Below, piece by piece: positions 6,916-14,615 of a stretch of 25,591 nucleotides of DNA. The first letter of the stretch is position 1. The number at the start of each line of letters is the position of its first letter. Source of the DNA: an uncultured Oscillospiraceae bacterium (GTDB taxonomy: Bacteria > Bacillota > Clostridia > Oscillospirales > Oscillospiraceae); NCBI GenBank assembly GCA_934546685.1, contig CAKTEB010000028.1, positions 1 through 25,591 on the forward strand, in the 5' to 3' direction. Position numbers and translations under genes: made by a program. The notes under the pieces are model-generated. The model ran no database searches and was not told the DNA's origin. It was given only the letters and a program-made list of their open reading frames with translations.

Positions 6916-8043
6916 ATGGCAAAAGAACTCATTCGTCTCCAGAACGTGTCCATGAATTTCGACGGGGAGCAGGTTCTCAATTCCATTGATCTCACAATCA
7001 ATGACAGTGAATTTCTCACTCTGCTGGGGCCCAGCGGCTGCGGCAAAACAACCACCCTGCGCATCATTGGAGGTTTCCAGAAGCCTACGTCTGGAGACGT
7101 ATTTTTCGATGGGAAGCGGATCAACGACGTTCCGCCCTACCGCCGCAAGATCAACACCGTATTCCAGAAATACGCGCTGTTTCCGCATCTGGATGTCTAC
7201 GACAACATCGCCTTCGGCCTTCGGGTGTCGAAGCTCAGCGCGGACGAGATCGATAAACGGGTCTCGGAGATGCTGGAGATCGTCAGCCTCAAGGGCTTCC
7301 AGAACCGAAAGGTCACGAGCCTTTCCGGCGGTCAGCAGCAGCGTGTGGCCATTGCCCGTGCACTGGTCAATCAGCCCAAGGTCCTGCTTCTGGACGAGCC
7401 CCTTGGCGCCCTTGATATGCGGCTCAGGAAAGATATGCAGAATGAGCTCAAACGGATCCAGCAGGCGCTGGAGATCACCTTTATCTATGTGACCCACGAT
7501 CAGGAGGAGGCCCTGGCCATGACCGACACCGTGGTGGTGATGGACAAGGGCCGCATCCAGCAGATCGGCACCCCCGAGGACATCTATAACGAGCCGAAAA
7601 ACGCCTTTGTGGCGGACTTTATCGGCGAGAGCAACATTCTCGACGGCATTATGCGAAAGGACTATGAGGTGGAGTGCTTCGGCCACCGGTATCAATGTCT
7701 GGACAAGGGCTTTGGCAAAAACGAGCCGGTGGACGTGGTCATCCGGCCGGAGGACATCGACATTGTATCCCCCACCGCCGGTTACCTCACCGCAGAGGTC
7801 ACCAACGTGATCTTCAAGGGCACCTTCTACGACACCTTTGTGGACGTGGAGGGCTTCAAGTGGCTGATCCAGACCACCGACGCCCACCAGGTCGGCGAGA
7901 CCATCGGCATCAGCCTGGATCCCGACGCCATCCACGTTATGAAAAAGAGCAGTTACTCCGAGCAGTTCGGCGATTACAGCTCCTACAGCGCCGAATATGA
8001 CGAAATGGAGGAGGACCCGGAGGGCGAAGGCGATGAGGAATAA
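6916..8043 (+). CDS. potA: Spermidine/putrescine ABC transporter, ATP-binding subunit
   Basis: A 375-residue ATPase of the polyamine importer. Walker A GPSGCGKTT is at 38-46, a Q-loop lies in the NTVFQKYALFPHL segment, the ABC signature LSGGQQQRVA starts at 136, and Walker B LLLDEP has its acids at Asp160-Glu161. THDQEEAL follows with the switch histidine. The C-terminal third (about 265-355) is a TOBE-type regulatory domain, followed by an unusually acidic tail rich in Glu, Asp, Ser and Tyr. The ribosome binding site GGGGGAGG lies a few bases upstream of ATG 6916. It is the first gene of potABCD, and its end overlaps potB by 11 bp. Polyamine specificity is inferred from the set of four genes and PotD similarity. 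Confidence 0.93.
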   Translation: MAKELIRLQNVSMNFDGEQVLNSIDLTINDSEFLTLLGPSGCGKTTTLRIIGGFQKPTSGDVFFDGKRINDVPPYRRKINTVFQKYALFPHLDVYDNIAFGLRVSKLSADEIDKRVSEMLEIVSLKGFQNRKVTSLSGGQQQRVAIARALVNQPKVLLLDEPLGALDMRLRKDMQNELKRIQQALEITFIYVTHDQEEALAMTDTVVVMDKGRIQQIGTPEDIYNEPKNAFVADFIGESNILDGIMRKDYEVECFGHRYQCLDKGFGKNEPVDVVIRPEDIDIVSPTAGYLTAEVTNVIFKGTFYDTFVDVEGFKWLIQTTDAHQVGETIGISLDPDAIHVMKKSSYSEQFGDYSSYSAEYDEMEEDPEGEGDEE

Positions 8044-8854
8044 GCTGCTGGCCGCCCCCTATCTGGTGTGGATGGTGCTCTTCACCCTGGTGCCCCTGGG
8101 CATCGTGGTATACTTTGCCTTTACGGACTCCGCCACCGGAGCCTTTACCCTGGCGAATCTTTCCCATATGGGCACCTATCTGCCCATTTTTCTTCGGTCG
8201 ATCCTGCTGGCGGCAGTGGCCAGCCTCATCTGTCTCATCATTGGCTATCCCGTGGCCTACTGCATCGCCACTGCCAATGAAAATTGGCGGAGGCTCCTTT
8301 CCATGCTGGTGATGCTGCCCATGTGCATGAGCTTCCTGCTCCGTACCCTGGCCTGGGTCTCCCTGCTGTCTGACACCGGCATCATCAACCATGTGCTGGG
8401 CGCCATCGGCATCGGCCCCCTGCCTCTGGTACGGAACAACGGCGCGGTGATTTTAGGCATGGTCTACAACTACCTGCCCTACATGATCTCCCCGCTCTAT
8501 ACGGTCATCATGAAGATCGACCCCAAGCTGGAGGAGGCGGCTCAGGATCTGGGCTGCTCCGGCCCCCAGGTGTTCCGGCGGGTCACCCTGCCCCTGAGCA
8601 TCCCCGGCATTGTCTCCGGGATCACCATGGTGTTCGTGCCCGCGGTATCCACCTTCTATATCTCTCAGAAGCTGGGCGGCACCGGCACCGTGCTCATCGG
8701 CGACGTGGTGGAGAGCCAGTTTAAGACCGCCTATAACCCCAATCTGGGCGCTGCCCTGAGCCTGGTGCTCATGGTGATGGTGCTGATCTGCATCGGTATC
8801 ATGAACCACTTCTCCAGCGGCGATACTGAGGATGAGGGGGTCATTGCACCGTGA
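8033..8854 (+). CDS. potB: Spermidine/putrescine ABC transporter permease
   Basis: A 273-residue inner-membrane permease with about six hydrophobic helices. The first is near residues 5-27 (LLAAPYLVWMVLFTLVPLGI). The cytoplasmic EAA loop that contacts PotA is visible as EEAAQDLGCSGPQVFRRVTLP near residues 165-185. The start is placed at ATG 8033 because GGAGGG (8019-8024) is 8 bases upstream. An earlier in-frame ATG at 7997 lies deep inside potA and would add 12 charged residues before the membrane segment. It overlaps potA by 11 bp and potC by 4 bp, so translation of the operon is coupled. Confidence 0.92.
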   Translation: MRNKLLAAPYLVWMVLFTLVPLGIVVYFAFTDSATGAFTLANLSHMGTYLPIFLRSILLAAVASLICLIIGYPVAYCIATANENWRRLLSMLVMLPMCMSFLLRTLAWVSLLSDTGIINHVLGAIGIGPLPLVRNNGAVILGMVYNYLPYMISPLYTVIMKIDPKLEEAAQDLGCSGPQVFRRVTLPLSIPGIVSGITMVFVPAVSTFYISQKLGGTGTVLIGDVVESQFKTAYNPNLGAALSLVLMVMVLICIGIMNHFSSGDTEDEGVIAP

Positions 8855-9681
8855 AAAAATTCTGCAAGGTCTTTACCGTACTCATTTTTCTGTTTCTGTA
8901 TCTGCCCATGATCGTCCTGGGCGTGGCGTCCTTCAATCAGGGCAGCGACGTTGCCACCTGGGAGGGCTTCACCCTGGGGCAGTATAAGGCGCTGTTCCAG
9001 GATCACACCCTGCTGCCCCTGCTGGGGAACTCCTTCCTGGTGGCCATTGTGGCGGCGGTGATCTCTACGATCCTGGGCACCATGGCCGCTGTGGGCATCC
9101 ATTCCATGCGCCGCCGTCCCAAGGCACTGGCCATGACCCTGACGAATATCCCCATGACCAACCCGGATATCGTCACCGGTGTCTCCCTGGCCCTGCTGTT
9201 CGCCTTTGTGGGAACGCTGCTCAAAAAGAACCATATCATGGGCTTTTCCACCCTGCTCATCGCCCATATCACCTTTGATATGCCCTATGTGATCCTGTCG
9301 GTGATGCCCAAGCTCAGTCAGATGGATCCCGACCTCCAGGAGGCCGCCCTGGATCTGGGCTGTACCCCGGTGCAGGCCTTCTTTAAGGTGGTCATCCATG
9401 AGATCCTGCCGGGCATCATCTCCGGAGCGCTTATGGCCTTTACCATGAGCCTGGATGATTTCGTGATCTCCTACTTCGTCTACGGGCCCAGCTTCGTGAC
9501 CCTGCCGGTGGAGATCTACAACTACACCAAAAAGCCCCTGCAGCCCAAGATCTACGCGCTGTTTACCCTGCTGTTCCTGGTGATTTTGGCCCTGATGGTG
9601 CTGATGAACCTGCTCCAGCTCCGGGATTCCAAGAAGCAGAAGGCCCCCAAGGGCCGCCGGAGAGAGGAGGCAGCCCAGTGA
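8851..9681 (+). CDS. potC: Spermidine/putrescine ABC transporter permease
   Basis: A 276-residue second permease of the importer, with about six membrane helices beginning at FTVLIFLFLYLPMIVLGVAS. The EAA loop is QEAALDLGCTPVQAFFKVVIHEILPGI. It starts with GTG at 8851 in a GTGA overlap with the potB stop; GAGGGGG about ten bases upstream serves as ribosome binding site. It ends in a basic Lys/Arg-rich cytoplasmic tail and overlaps potD by 4 bases in the same GTGA manner. PotB and PotC are expected to form the heterodimeric pore. Confidence 0.92.
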   Translation: MKKFCKVFTVLIFLFLYLPMIVLGVASFNQGSDVATWEGFTLGQYKALFQDHTLLPLLGNSFLVAIVAAVISTILGTMAAVGIHSMRRRPKALAMTLTNIPMTNPDIVTGVSLALLFAFVGTLLKKNHIMGFSTLLIAHITFDMPYVILSVMPKLSQMDPDLQEAALDLGCTPVQAFFKVVIHEILPGIISGALMAFTMSLDDFVISYFVYGPSFVTLPVEIYNYTKKPLQPKIYALFTLLFLVILALMVLMNLLQLRDSKKQKAPKGRRREEAAQ

Positions 9682-10889
9682 AAAAGCGTTTTGTCTCTCT
9701 GGCGCTCAGCGTCCTTCTGGTGCTGCCCACCCTGGCCGGTGCGCTTACCACGCCCGTCCAGGCTGCCGGCTCCGATGTGACCATCAACGTCTACAACTGG
9801 GGCCAGTATATCTCCGATGGCTCCGACGACTGCATTGATGTAAACGCCGCCTTTACCGAGGCCACAGGCATCAAGGTCAACTACATGACCTTCGATACCA
9901 ACGAGAGCCTCTACACCAAGCTGAAGACCGGCGGCTCCTCCTATGATGTGATTGTCCCCTCGGACTATATGGCCGGGCGGCTCATCGACGAGGGCCTGGT
10001 GCAGGCGCTGGATTTTGACAACATCCCCAATTACCAGTATATCGACGAGGCCTATAAGAATACCGCCTATGACCCGGACAACGCCTATTCCGTTCCCTAT
10101 ACCTGGGGCACCGTGGGTGTGATCTACAACAAGAAATACGTCAGTGAGGAGGACATCGGCTCCTGGGATCTTCTTTGGAATGAGAAGTACGCCGGGAAGA
10201 TCCTGATGTTCGACAACAACCGGGACGCCTTCGCCATTGCGGAATCCCGGCTGGGCTACTCCCTCAATACCACTGACAGCGTGGCCCTGGCCTCCTGCGC
10301 AGAGCTCCTGAAAAAGCAGAGACCCGTGGTGCAGCAGTACGTCATGGATCAGATCTTCGACAAGATGACCCGCGAGGAGGCATGGATCGCCCCCTACTAC
10401 GCCGGCGACTACCTGACCATGCTGGAGGACAACGAGGACCTAGGCTTCTACTTCCCCAGCGAGGGCTTCAACCTGTTCATCGACTGCATGATGATCCCCT
10501 CCAGCGCCGAGCACAAGGCTGAGGCTGAGGCCTATATCAACTTCCTGCTGGATCCCGAGATCTGCGGCCAGAACCTGGACTATCTGGGCTACTCGGCTAC
10601 GGAGCAGGCCGCCAAGGAATATATGGATCCGGAGATGGCGGACAACGAGATCGCCTATCCGGACACCGAGACGCTGTCCCGTTCTGAGGCGTTTATGTAT
10701 CTGCCTGCGGAGACCAACCAGGAGATGGACTCCCTGTGGCTGGATGTGAAAACCGGCGACTCTGACGACACCACTGTGATGATGGCTGTGACCCTGGGCA
10801 TCATTGCTCTGGCGCTGATCTGGCTGCTGGGCCACTCCATCCGCCGCAAGCGGAAAAAAGCCCGCCGGTGCCGGTACTACTCGAAATAA
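9678..10889 (+). CDS. potD: Polyamine-binding protein with C-terminal membrane anchor
   Basis: A 403-residue extracytoplasmic substrate-binding protein that delivers spermidine or putrescine to PotBC. A Sec signal peptide spans residues 1-30 and ends at an AxA-like VQAAG site, with no lipobox cysteine. The mature part starts with the family hallmark VTINVYNWGQYIS and contains SSYDVIVPSDYMAGRL, the AYSVPYTWGTVGVIYNKK segment and EAWIAPYYAGDYL. Unusually, the C-terminus has a hydrophobic helix (about 367-385, MMAVTLGIIALALIWLLG) followed by a strongly basic tail. The protein is therefore probably tethered to the outer face of the membrane by that helix instead of a lipid. GTG 9678 overlaps potC by 4 bp and is preceded by AGAGGAGG. 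It ends the operon. Confidence 0.92.
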   Translation: MKKRFVSLALSVLLVLPTLAGALTTPVQAAGSDVTINVYNWGQYISDGSDDCIDVNAAFTEATGIKVNYMTFDTNESLYTKLKTGGSSYDVIVPSDYMAGRLIDEGLVQALDFDNIPNYQYIDEAYKNTAYDPDNAYSVPYTWGTVGVIYNKKYVSEEDIGSWDLLWNEKYAGKILMFDNNRDAFAIAESRLGYSLNTTDSVALASCAELLKKQRPVVQQYVMDQIFDKMTREEAWIAPYYAGDYLTMLEDNEDLGFYFPSEGFNLFIDCMMIPSSAEHKAEAEAYINFLLDPEICGQNLDYLGYSATEQAAKEYMDPEMADNEIAYPDTETLSRSEAFMYLPAETNQEMDSLWLDVKTGDSDDTTVMMAVTLGIIALALIWLLGHSIRRKRKKARRCRYYSK

Positions 10890-10895
10890 CGTTAT

Positions 10896-10930
10896 GGACG
10901 CGCTCTCCTTGTGAGGCGCGTCCACTTTTC
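10896..10930 (+). terminator. Terminator of the potABCD operon
   Basis: Stem GGACGCGC/GCGCGTCC, with a further CTC/GAG pairing inside (10896-10923), is followed by ACTTTTCTT. It lies 6 bases after the potD stop and directly abuts the palindromic element. Confidence 0.85.
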
Positions 10931-10932
10931 TT

Positions 10933-11094
10933 GGGCAACACCGCACAAATACGCCGTCGGATTCTGGCGGATCTTTTCCGCCAGAAATGCGTTAGTAAAA
11001 CCTTGAAATACACAAAGTATGTCTGCGGTTTTACACCTTTTTCTGACGCAAAATCTCTCGCCAGACTCTCTTGCCGATTTGTGCGGCATTGCCC
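10933..11094 (+). mobile_element. MITE-like 162-bp palindromic element
   Basis: Terminal inverted repeats of 18 bp, GGGCAACACCGCACAAAT (10933-10950) and its complement at 11077-11094, match at 16 of 18 positions. Pairing continues inward: TCTGGCG with CGCCAGA (11060-11066), TGCGTTAG (10988-10995) with CTGACGCA (11043-11050), and GTAAAACC (10995-11002) with GGTTTTAC (11027-11034). The whole element is thus one long imperfect palindrome. An extra 10-bp hairpin TTCTGGCGGA/TCCGCCAGAA (10962-10986) sits in the left arm. The trinucleotide CTT flanks both ends (10930-10932 and 11095-11097) as a possible target duplication. There is no coding capacity. It is most likely a non-autonomous transposable element mobilised in trans, or a REP-like repeat; other copies would need to be found to be sure. 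Confidence 0.68.
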
Positions 11095-11174
11095 CTTGCA
11101 TTTCGGGCCAAATCCTGCTACCATTTCGGTATCACCCACCTTAAACCACGATTTTCGGGGGAGGTCTACATTCT

Positions 11175-11984
11175 ATGCTCAAACTCCTGGCGATCGATAT
11201 GGACGGCACCTGTCTCAATGGCAGAAGCCGCATCAGCCCAAAGGTTCTGAAAGCCCTGGAGGCCGCCCACAACGCGGGGGTCCTGATCGTACCCACCACA
11301 GGCCGTGCCCTCACCTGCCTGCCCCATCAGCTTGCGGAGCGGCGGGACTTGTACCGCTATGTGATCTCCTCCAACGGAGCCCGGGTCACGAATCTGGCGG
11401 ACAAACGCACGATCTTCCGTGCGGAGATCCCCCAGGAGACGGCGCTGAGGCTGCTGGACGACCTCAGGGGTGCCTCCTTGGGCTGCACCGCCCATGTGGA
11501 GCATCAATACCTGATCCAGGGTCGGATCCTCCACGCCATGGGCCGCACCGTCTACGGCAGGGACGCCAAGCAGGCCCCTATGGTCGCCTCCATTGCCGAG
11601 GCCATCCGCTCCGGCAGCGCCAACGTGGAGGAGCTGCAATTCTTCTTTCTGGGCAAGGGCAGCCGGGAGGCCACAGAGAAGGTGCTCCAGGGCTATCCGG
11701 AGCTGGACGCCGCCTATTCCGGGCTCTATGTGGAGATCTTCCATCAGTCCGCCTCCAAGGGCACCGCACTGGGCGCGCTGATGGATCAGCTGGGCCTCCT
11801 CCCAGAAGCAGTAGGATGCATTGGAGACGGTGAAAATGACCTGAGCATGTTTGCCCGAGCGGGACACCGATACGCCATGGGCAACGCCGTGGAGGCCCTG
11901 AAGGCTCAGGCAGACGCAGTGCTGCCCAGCAATCGGAAGGACGGCGTGGCCGAGGCGATTTTTCGTTACATTCTGGAGGCATAA
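11175..11984 (+). CDS. Cof-type HAD-IIB family hydrolase
   Basis: A 269-residue soluble phosphatase of the Cof/HAD-IIB group, which dephosphorylates sugar phosphates, flavin or pyridoxal phosphates and similar metabolites. Motif I is DMDGTCLN with nucleophile Asp9 and acid Asp11. Motif II is the VPTTGR segment. The IIB-type cap lies between, and motif IV is GDGENDLSMF near residue 220. The length is normal. The ribosome binding site GGGGGAGG (about 11157-11164) is roughly 10 bases before the ATG. It follows the MITE-like element and has no obvious operon partner. The substrate cannot be predicted. Confidence 0.88.
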   Translation: MLKLLAIDMDGTCLNGRSRISPKVLKALEAAHNAGVLIVPTTGRALTCLPHQLAERRDLYRYVISSNGARVTNLADKRTIFRAEIPQETALRLLDDLRGASLGCTAHVEHQYLIQGRILHAMGRTVYGRDAKQAPMVASIAEAIRSGSANVEELQFFFLGKGSREATEKVLQGYPELDAAYSGLYVEIFHQSASKGTALGALMDQLGLLPEAVGCIGDGENDLSMFARAGHRYAMGNAVEALKAQADAVLPSNRKDGVAEAIFRYILEA

Positions 11985-11998
11985 CCGGCTAGTTTCAG

Positions 11999-12027
11999 TT
12001 GCCTTTTCTGACTTTCCATGATATGAT
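11999..12027 (+). promoter_or_regulatory. ychF promoter
   Basis: TTGCCT (11999-12004, 4/6) is followed after exactly 17 bp by TATGAT (12022-12027, 5/6), about 40 bases upstream of the ychF start codon. Confidence 0.6.
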
Positions 12028-12065
12028 AATAAATTGTGAGAACGAAACCGAAAGGATGAAAATAT

Positions 12066-13160
12066 ATGAAATTAGGTATCGTGGGTCTCCCCAACGTGGG
12101 CAAGAGCACCCTGTTCAATGCCATCACCAACGCCGGAGCCGAGGCCGCCAACTATCCCTTCTGCACCATCGACCCCAATGTGGGCATGGTCACAGTGCCC
12201 GATGAGCGGCTGGAAGGGCTCCGGGACATGTACAGCCCCAAGAAGTTCACCCCCGCCGTCATTGAGTTCGTGGATATCGCAGGCCTGGTCAAGGGCGCAT
12301 CCAAGGGCGAGGGCCTGGGCAACAAGTTTTTGAGCAACATCCGCTCCACCGATGCCATCGTCCATGTGGTGCGCTGCTTTGAGGACAGCAATATCACCCA
12401 TGTGGAGGGCAGCACCGATCCCCTCCGTGACATCGACATCATCAACCTGGAGCTGGTCATGGCCGACATTGAGATGGTAGAGCGCCGGATCGAGAAGGCC
12501 AAGAAGGCCGCCAAGGGCGACAAAAAGTACCTCCAGGAGGCCGAAATCTTCGAGGGTCTGCTGGAGCACCTCAATGAGGGCAAGACTGCCCGGACCTATG
12601 AGTGCTCTGAGGACGAGCTGGCCGTGCTCCAGACCTCCGATCTCCTGAGCCTCAAGAACGTGATCTACGCCGCCAACCTGGACGAGGACACCGTGGCCAA
12701 TCCCACGGACAACAAGTTCTACAATCAGGTGGCAGAGCTGGCCCAGAAGGAGGGCGCCCAGGTTCTGCCCATCTGCGCCAAGCTGGAGGCGGATATCGCC
12801 GAACTGGACGATCCCGAGGAGAAGCAGATGTTCATGGAGGAACTGGGCATTGAGGAGTCCGGCCTGGACAAGCTCATCAAGTGCTCCTATGCCCTTCTGG
12901 GTCTCATCTCCTTCCTGACCGCCGGCCCCGACGAGTGCCGGGCCTGGACCATCAAAAAGGGCACCAAGGCTCCCCAGGCCGCCGGTAAGATCCACTCGGA
13001 CTTCGAGCGCGGCTTTATCCGTGCTGAGGTCATCGCCTACAATGACCTCAAGGAGTGCGGCACCCTGGCCGCCGCCCGGGCCAAGGGCCTGGTTCGCTCC
13101 GAGGGCAAGGAATACGTCATGCAGGACGGCGATGTGGTGAATTTCCTGTTCAACGTCTGA
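12066..13160 (+). CDS. ychF: Redox-regulated ATPase YchF (Obg family)
   Basis: A 364-residue P-loop protein of the Obg/YchF group that prefers ATP to GTP and binds ribosomes; it is linked to stress and translation control. Walker A/G1 is GLPNVGKST (7-15), the switch region has NYPFCTIDPNVGMV, G3 is DIAGLVKGASKGEGLGNKFL, and the position of G4 reads NLDED, the altered specificity motif typical of YchF. A coiled-coil segment (about 125-190) and a C-terminal TGS domain (about 280-364, ending in GDVVNFLFNV) complete the usual architecture. ATG 12066 is supported by AAAGGA (12051-12056) 9 bases upstream. It is monocistronic with a strong terminator. Confidence 0.96.
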   Translation: MKLGIVGLPNVGKSTLFNAITNAGAEAANYPFCTIDPNVGMVTVPDERLEGLRDMYSPKKFTPAVIEFVDIAGLVKGASKGEGLGNKFLSNIRSTDAIVHVVRCFEDSNITHVEGSTDPLRDIDIINLELVMADIEMVERRIEKAKKAAKGDKKYLQEAEIFEGLLEHLNEGKTARTYECSEDELAVLQTSDLLSLKNVIYAANLDEDTVANPTDNKFYNQVAELAQKEGAQVLPICAKLEADIAELDDPEEKQMFMEELGIEESGLDKLIKCSYALLGLISFLTAGPDECRAWTIKKGTKAPQAAGKIHSDFERGFIRAEVIAYNDLKECGTLAAARAKGLVRSEGKEYVMQDGDVVNFLFNV

Positions 13161-13178
13161 TTTTTGCGAATATGCTTC

Positions 13179-13215
13179 GAGGCTGCGCCGCATGCTGCGG
13201 TGCAGCCTCTTTCTA
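13179..13215 (+). terminator. Terminator after ychF
   Basis: A 14-bp stem GAGGCTGC-G-CCGCA/TGCGG-T-GCAGCCTC (13179-13192 with 13196-13209), including one G-T wobble, has a TGC loop and the tail TTTCTATTGTTT. Confidence 0.85.
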
Positions 13216-13225
13216 TTGTTTACCA

Positions 13226-13253
13226 TTGACTTTTCCCGACTTGCTGTTATAAT
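13226..13253 (+). promoter_or_regulatory. Promoter of the G5/3D cell-wall protein gene
   Basis: TTGACT (13226-13231, 5/6) is followed by a 16-bp spacer and a perfect TATAAT (13248-13253). The start codon is 66 bases downstream. The A/T-rich leader has GTTACA and TGTAAC as an inverted pair (about 13264-13300). Confidence 0.8.
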
Positions 13254-13319
13254 AGTATCAAATAGTTACAGATTGTATCTATTTTCTTTTTATTTTGTAA
13301 CTTGCTTGGAGGTACATAT

Positions 13320-14567
13320 ATGAAGACCCCTACCCAGCGCCGGAAAAAGCAGCATCGGATCCTGACAGCTGTGCTGTCCCTGGCCCTTGTGTTTATGGTG
13401 GGCGGCTACTTTGCCCTGCCCAGCCTGTCCGGGTGCAGCTATACCATTGTAGACGGCGACAACACCTATTCCCTCTCCTCCTCCGGCAGCACCCAGGACG
13501 TGCTGAAGGAGGCCGGGATCACCCTAGGGGATGCGGACAAGGTAAGCGTGGCGGGCGGCAGCGCCAAGAAGACCATCACCATCCAGCGGAGCCGCACGAT
13601 CACCATTGACGACGCCGGGGAAACCCAGACCGTTACCGTCTACAGCGGCACCGTGGGCAGTCTTCTGGACAGCCTCTCTATCTCTCTGGGCTCCGGCGAC
13701 ACCCTCACCGCTGACGGCAGCCCTGCCTCCACGCTCATGGAGACCTATGACGGCATGGCCCTGGCCATTGACCGCACCACCACCAAGACCCAGATCTCCA
13801 CGGAGTCCATCCCCTACGAGACCATCTCCTATCTGGATCCCACCCTGCCTGAGGGCGAGACTGTAGTGCAGACGCCCGGCCAGGAGGGCCAGAACCAGGT
13901 CACCAAATCCCTGACCTACGAAAACGGCCAGCTCTCCTCCTCCACCGTCACCTCCACCGTCCTGCTCTCGGCCCCGGTGAGCGAGGTCGTCTTAGTGGGC
14001 AGCAAGAAGGATACAGACTGCCAGGAGGGCGAGACCGCCATTGAGGTCTACCAGGAGCCCTCTCCCTCCCCGTCTGCCAGTGTGACTGCGGAGACGAAGC
14101 TATCCTCCGGCAGCTCCAGCAGCTCTGATGCTGCCAGCTCCGCCAATACAGCCCCCGCCGCCACCCCGGAGCCCACGCCGGTATCCACGCCTGAACCAAC
14201 TCCGGAGCCCACCCCAGAGCCCAGCACCGCCCCGGTATCCAGCGGCAATACCATCACCACCTCTGACGGCCAGGTACTCTCCTACTCCTCCACTCTGTCA
14301 GTCCAGGCCACAGCTTACACCGGCGGCGGCCTGACGGCTACGGGCACCTCCGCCCGGTACGGGGCCATTGCGGTGGATCCCAGCGTGATTCCCTACGGCA
14401 CAAAAATGTACATCGTCTCCGACGACGGCAAGTGGATCTACGGCGTGGCCACTGCCGAGGACTGCGGCGGTGCCATCAAGGGCAACATCATCGACCTGTA
14501 TTTCGACGATTACAACACCTGCATCCAGTTTGGCAGAAGGAGCTGCACTGTGTACATACTGGACTGA
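13320..14567 (+). CDS. G5 and 3D domain cell-wall protein (YabE/Rpf-like)
   Basis: A 415-residue exported protein that probably cleaves or remodels peptidoglycan. A basic N-terminus and a hydrophobic segment (about 14-34) act as signal anchor. DUF348-type repeats follow (about 40-150, YTIVDGDNTYSLSSSG, KKTITIQRSRTITIDDAG), then a G5 domain (about 150-230). A low-complexity Ser/Thr/Pro linker (about 235-305) includes the repeat PEPTPEPTPEPS. The C-terminal 3D domain (about 326-414) has ATAYTGGGLTATGTSA, AVDPSVIPYGTKMYI and ending DLYFDDYNTC...GRRSCTVYIL; its aspartates give the domain its name and resemble the lytic transglycosylase MltA site. ATG 13320 is chosen because GGAGG (13308-13312) is 7 bases upstream. 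The nearest characterised relative type is YabE of Bacillus; the exact cleavage is inferred. Confidence 0.88.
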   Translation: MKTPTQRRKKQHRILTAVLSLALVFMVGGYFALPSLSGCSYTIVDGDNTYSLSSSGSTQDVLKEAGITLGDADKVSVAGGSAKKTITIQRSRTITIDDAGETQTVTVYSGTVGSLLDSLSISLGSGDTLTADGSPASTLMETYDGMALAIDRTTTKTQISTESIPYETISYLDPTLPEGETVVQTPGQEGQNQVTKSLTYENGQLSSSTVTSTVLLSAPVSEVVLVGSKKDTDCQEGETAIEVYQEPSPSPSASVTAETKLSSGSSSSSDAASSANTAPAATPEPTPVSTPEPTPEPTPEPSTAPVSSGNTITTSDGQVLSYSSTLSVQATAYTGGGLTATGTSARYGAIAVDPSVIPYGTKMYIVSDDGKWIYGVATAEDCGGAIKGNIIDLYFDDYNTCIQFGRRSCTVYILD

Positions 14568-14568
14568 C

Positions 14569-14610
14569 AAAAAACTGCGGAGCCTCGATCGGAGACTCCG
14601 CAATTTTTTA
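14569..14610. terminator. Bidirectional terminator between convergent genes
   Basis: Stem TGCGGAG/CTCCGCA (14576-14582 with 14596-14602) with an inner CTC/GAG is preceded by AAAAAA and followed by ATTTTTTA, so it can terminate the G5/3D gene on the plus strand and the XRE-TPR gene on the minus strand. Confidence 0.85.
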
Positions 14611-14615
14611 TTTGG

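Noticed and set aside
13264..13300. WalR-type site in front of the G5/3D gene (GTTACA...TGTAAC)
   Set aside because: WalR sites are direct TGTWAH repeats 5 bp apart; here the two halves are inverted and far apart, so the match is not convincing.
14160..14232. Tandem DNA repeat coding PEPTP units as a phase-variable tract
   Set aside because: Codons vary between units, so it is a protein-level linker repeat without an identical DNA repeat long enough to promote slippage.
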